Shown here: in pieces, positions 61,612 to 64,000 of the stretch
Position numbering within the stretch: the stretch's first letter is position 1
Layout of the letters: the number at the start of each line of letters is the position of its first letter
NCBI GenBank assembly: GCA_902809935.1
Contig: LR778134.1
Span: 1,302,001 to 1,366,000, forward strand
Length of the DNA stretch: 64,000 nt
Source of the DNA: Ruminococcaceae bacterium BL-4
GTDB lineage: Bacteria; Bacillota; Clostridia; Oscillospirales; Acutalibacteraceae
Reading direction: 5' to 3'
The notes under the pieces: generated by a model
What the model was told of the DNA's origin: nothing
What the model saw: the letters and a program-made list of their open reading frames with translations, nothing else
Databases searched by the model: none
Position numbers and translations under genes: made by a program

Positions 61612-62138
61612 AGAGGGATCAGGAGAGACGAAAACATAAGGAAAGGGGGTGAGGCAAGAAAAGGAAGTCAATCCGATGGCTTAAGTTGAGAAGTTTTCAG
61701 AAGATTCAAAAAGGAAGAGAGAAATGTTTTTGTGATAGTGATGAATAGTAGAGAAAGAAACTGTTGATTACGTCAAAAGTGCAAAAATATTTTTGAGTAT
61801 CTGTATTTTTTTGTAGAATTCTGAAAGTCATCTGAACAATATAGATGAAAACAAGTGGTAGGGTATTGAAATATTAAGATAGATTAATGCCTAAGAGTTG
61901 TTTTCGGGGCCATGTGGCGTTGTACCGTATGATTGTATTTTACAGTTTTGCAGTAACGGTAAAAGAGAAGATGCAGTACAAAAATTTTTGCTTTGCTGTG
62001 CAAAAGTTTGCTTTGGATTGACTTCAAGACAGCAAAACGAGCTTTTTTTCAATAACTTAAAAGAGTTTATGAAAAGAAGAAGGCTTTTTTTGTAGGAAAA
62101 GGAACAAAAGTATTAACAAACGGAGGTAAATCAAAACT

Positions 62139-63491
62139 ATGAGCAAGTATGTTGACAGAGTGATTGCTGACCTGAAAAAGAAAAATGCGAATGAGCCTGA
62201 ATTCCTGCAGACGGTGGAAGAAGTATATTCTTCATTAGCACCGGTTGTGGATGCTCATCCGGAATATGAAAAAGCAGCACTGCTCGAGCGTATGGCTGAG
62301 CCTGAGCGTGTAATTCAGTTTCGTGTAACATGGGTAGATGATGCAGGTAAGGTACAGGTAAACCGTGGATTCCGTGTACAGTACAACAGTGCCATCGGAC
62401 CTTATAAGGGCGGACTCCGGTTTGCTCCTTCCGTAAACCTTTCGATCGTGAAGTTCCTGGGCTTTGAGCAGACATTCAAGGACAGCTTGACAACACTGCC
62501 GATGGGCGGTGCAAAAGGCGGTTCCGACTTTGATCCTCGGGGAAAGAGCGATGGAGAAGTGATGCGTTTCTGTCAGTCCTTCATGACCGAACTGTATCGC
62601 CATATCGGACCAGATGTTGATGTTCCGGCAGGCGACCTTGGAGTTGGCGGACGTGAAATTGGTTACCTGTATGGTCAGTATCGCCGCATCCGCGGAGCTT
62701 TTGAAAACGGAACCATTACCGGCAAGGGCTTGTCCTATGGCGGCAGCTTGGTCCGTCCGGAAGCAACCGGATTTGGTGCTGTCTACTATCTGCAAGAAGT
62801 TCTCCGTCACGAAGGCGAAGAAGTAAAAGGAAAGAACATTGCACTGGCAGGCTTCGGCAACGTAGCATGGGGCGCAGCAACAAAGATTGCACAGCTCGGC
62901 GGCAAGGCAGTTACCCTGTCCGGCCCAGACGGCTACATCTATGATCCCGATGGTGTAACAACCAAAGAGAAATTGGACTTCATGCTGGAGATGCGTGCAA
63001 GCGGCCACGACAAGGTTCAGGATTATGCAGACAAGTTCCATTGCGAGTTTGTTCCCGGCAAGAAGCCTTGGGAACGCAAAGTTGACATCGTAATGCCGTG
63101 TGCAACGCAGAACGATGTAAACCTTGAAGAAGCAAAGAAGATTGTGAATAATCATATTAAATACTACATCGAAGTTGCAAATATGCCGACAACCAACGAA
63201 GCACTGGTATATTTGATGGGCCAGAAGAATATGATCGTAGCACCGTCCAAGGCAGTAAATGCAGGCGGCGTTGCAGTATCCGGACTGGAAATGAGCCAGA
63301 ACGCAGGACATATCTGCTGGACAGCAGAAGAAGTTGGCGAGCGTCTGCACAACATCATGAAGAACATCTATGATTCTTCCGTTGCAGCAGCAGAAGAGTA
63401 TGGCCTAGGCTACAACCTTGTTGCTGGTGCAAACATTGCAGGCTTCAAGAAAGTTGCTGACGCAATGCTGGCACAGGGCATTTGCTACTAA
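62139..63491 (+). CDS. gdhA: Glutamate dehydrogenase (hexameric, NADP-type), copy 2
   Basis: 450 residues, identical in sequence to the copy at 56722-58074, with the same ribosome site and leader. Here it follows gltS instead of the intact glnK/glnL pair, so its expression could differ only through read-through or distant signals. Complete protein identity suggests a recent duplication, gene conversion, or an assembly repeat. Confidence 0.95.
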   Translation: MSKYVDRVIADLKKKNANEPEFLQTVEEVYSSLAPVVDAHPEYEKAALLERMAEPERVIQFRVTWVDDAGKVQVNRGFRVQYNSAIGPYKGGLRFAPSVNLSIVKFLGFEQTFKDSLTTLPMGGAKGGSDFDPRGKSDGEVMRFCQSFMTELYRHIGPDVDVPAGDLGVGGREIGYLYGQYRRIRGAFENGTITGKGLSYGGSLVRPEATGFGAVYYLQEVLRHEGEEVKGKNIALAGFGNVAWGAATKIAQLGGKAVTLSGPDGYIYDPDGVTTKEKLDFMLEMRASGHDKVQDYADKFHCEFVPGKKPWERKVDIVMPCATQNDVNLEEAKKIVNNHIKYYIEVANMPTTNEALVYLMGQKNMIVAPSKAVNAGGVAVSGLEMSQNAGHICWTAEEVGERLHNIMKNIYDSSVAAAEEYGLGYNLVAGANIAGFKKVADAMLAQGICY

Positions 63492-63819
63492 TTTGAAGTA
63501 CATCCTTCTTTATTAAACAACTCAAGTGGTTGATTATGAAACCGGGACCTTTTTGGTTCCGGTTTCATAATCATAAAGCGAAACTTTGAGTAGACTGCTG
63601 GATAGCAGAAACTTGTTTGAGGGACCGAGAAGAATCTATGATTCTAGGAGACCTCTTCATTCAACCTGATTTTTACCGCACCGGCACTATTGGCCGATCG
63701 CTCCCTAATAACAGACAGAGTTCCCAACAAGCTCTGTCTGTTTTCTTATGGAAAAAGGCACCCGAAAAAATCGGGTGCCTTTTTCTGTGAATGAGATGAA
63801 AAAATTTATAGAGACTGAT

Positions 63820-64000
63820 CTATCCTTTTAAGACTGAAATAATCCGATTGCAAAAATTTTCAATGCGATCGTCAATTCCAGGTAATTTTAAAGCGGTGCC
63901 GGCATTATTTGCGGTTTCAAGCATAGCAAAATTGCCCGGCAAATAAAAACTTTTATTCATATTGAGTGCGGCAATTAGTTGTCTAGCGATTAGATCGCTC
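63820..64000 (-). CDS. Unknown protein, C-terminal end (partial)
   Basis: 60 codons read into the window from the right edge and stop at 63820-63822. The text (DLIARQLIAALNMNKSFYLP, GNFAMLETANNAGTALKLPG, IDDRIENFCNRIISVLKG) is globular and looks coding. I cannot assign a family from this piece. Confidence 0.55.
   Translation of the reverse strand, partial: SDLIARQLIAALNMNKSFYLPGNFAMLETANNAGTALKLPGIDDRIENFCNRIISVLKG

Larger units (their letters stand above)
61456..63807. repeat. 2.35-kb segmental duplication, copy 2
   Basis: Copy of 56039-58390 at a constant offset of 5417. It starts abruptly inside the glnL reading frame (ATGAACGAAAC) and so carries only the last 52 codons of that gene without its start. 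Confidence 0.95.

Overview
The window looks like a chromosomal segment from an anaerobic, spore-forming Firmicute, most likely a clostridial or ruminococcal relative. The evidence is an AT-rich sequence with strong AGGAGG ribosome sites, a YpeB germination protein, an aldo/keto reductase with ferredoxin motifs, an iron-containing alcohol dehydrogenase, M42 peptidases, an AGCS alanine symporter, and a GlnK/GlnL-type kinase-regulator pair beside glutamate dehydrogenase. No species assignment is made.

Left part (1-10.7 kb): the end of an MFS transporter is followed by a scarred region. It holds a complete IS3-family element (926-2303) that truncates a decayed superoxide dismutase, a ParA remnant, and a membrane-protein remnant. 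A working NarL-type two-component system, a small membrane protein and a MacB/FtsX-type ABC exporter follow. A 218-bp direct repeat (627-844 and 10460-10678), made of the 3' end of a lost serine recombinase, brackets the block. The right copy is fused to a fragment of a DtxR/MntR-like repressor.

Middle part (10.7-40.3 kb): a genomic island. From 10.8 to 23.6 kb nearly all genes lie on the minus strand as single- or two-gene units. They include a DUF4417 protein, decayed HAD and RluA genes, an extra RsmH, a repeat protein, a DUF262+HEPN pair, a DUF6414+AAA ATPase pair, and a DUF4145 protein. A recurring motif of about 20 bp (core AACTTCGCATAAT) sits in the gaps between these units and may mark recombination sites. 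From 24.2 to 32.5 kb lies a block resembling the core of a staphylococcal SCC cassette: a protein in the position of the DUF950/uracil-DNA-glycosylase inhibitor, DUF960, DUF1643, a DUF927 (Cch-like) ATPase, a small ORF and a large serine recombinase. Next come a BglII-like endonuclease overlapping an MT-A70 methyltransferase, a transglutaminase-like protein, and an Mrr-type restriction protein with neighbours. The last 3.8 kb is bracketed by an 86-bp direct repeat, one copy of which joins the 3' end of a tRNA-Leu(UAG) gene.

Right part (40.3-64 kb): ordinary chromosome. It holds a methionine-gamma-lyase-like enzyme, a GNAT protein and two M42 peptidases in one operon, then murD, ypeB, alcohol dehydrogenase, alanine symporter, HD hydrolase, aldo/keto reductase, a DUF218 protein and a HAD phosphatase. 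The glutamate locus follows: glnK-glnL-like sensor and regulator, gdhA, glutamate racemase, gltS and a second gdhA. The 2.35-kb segment 'glnL 3' end + gdhA + downstream region' is present twice (56039-58390 and 61456-63807).

The genes appear to fall into three functional sets: stress or antimicrobial-peptide sensing and export on the left, phage and plasmid defence on the island, and amino-acid metabolism on the right.
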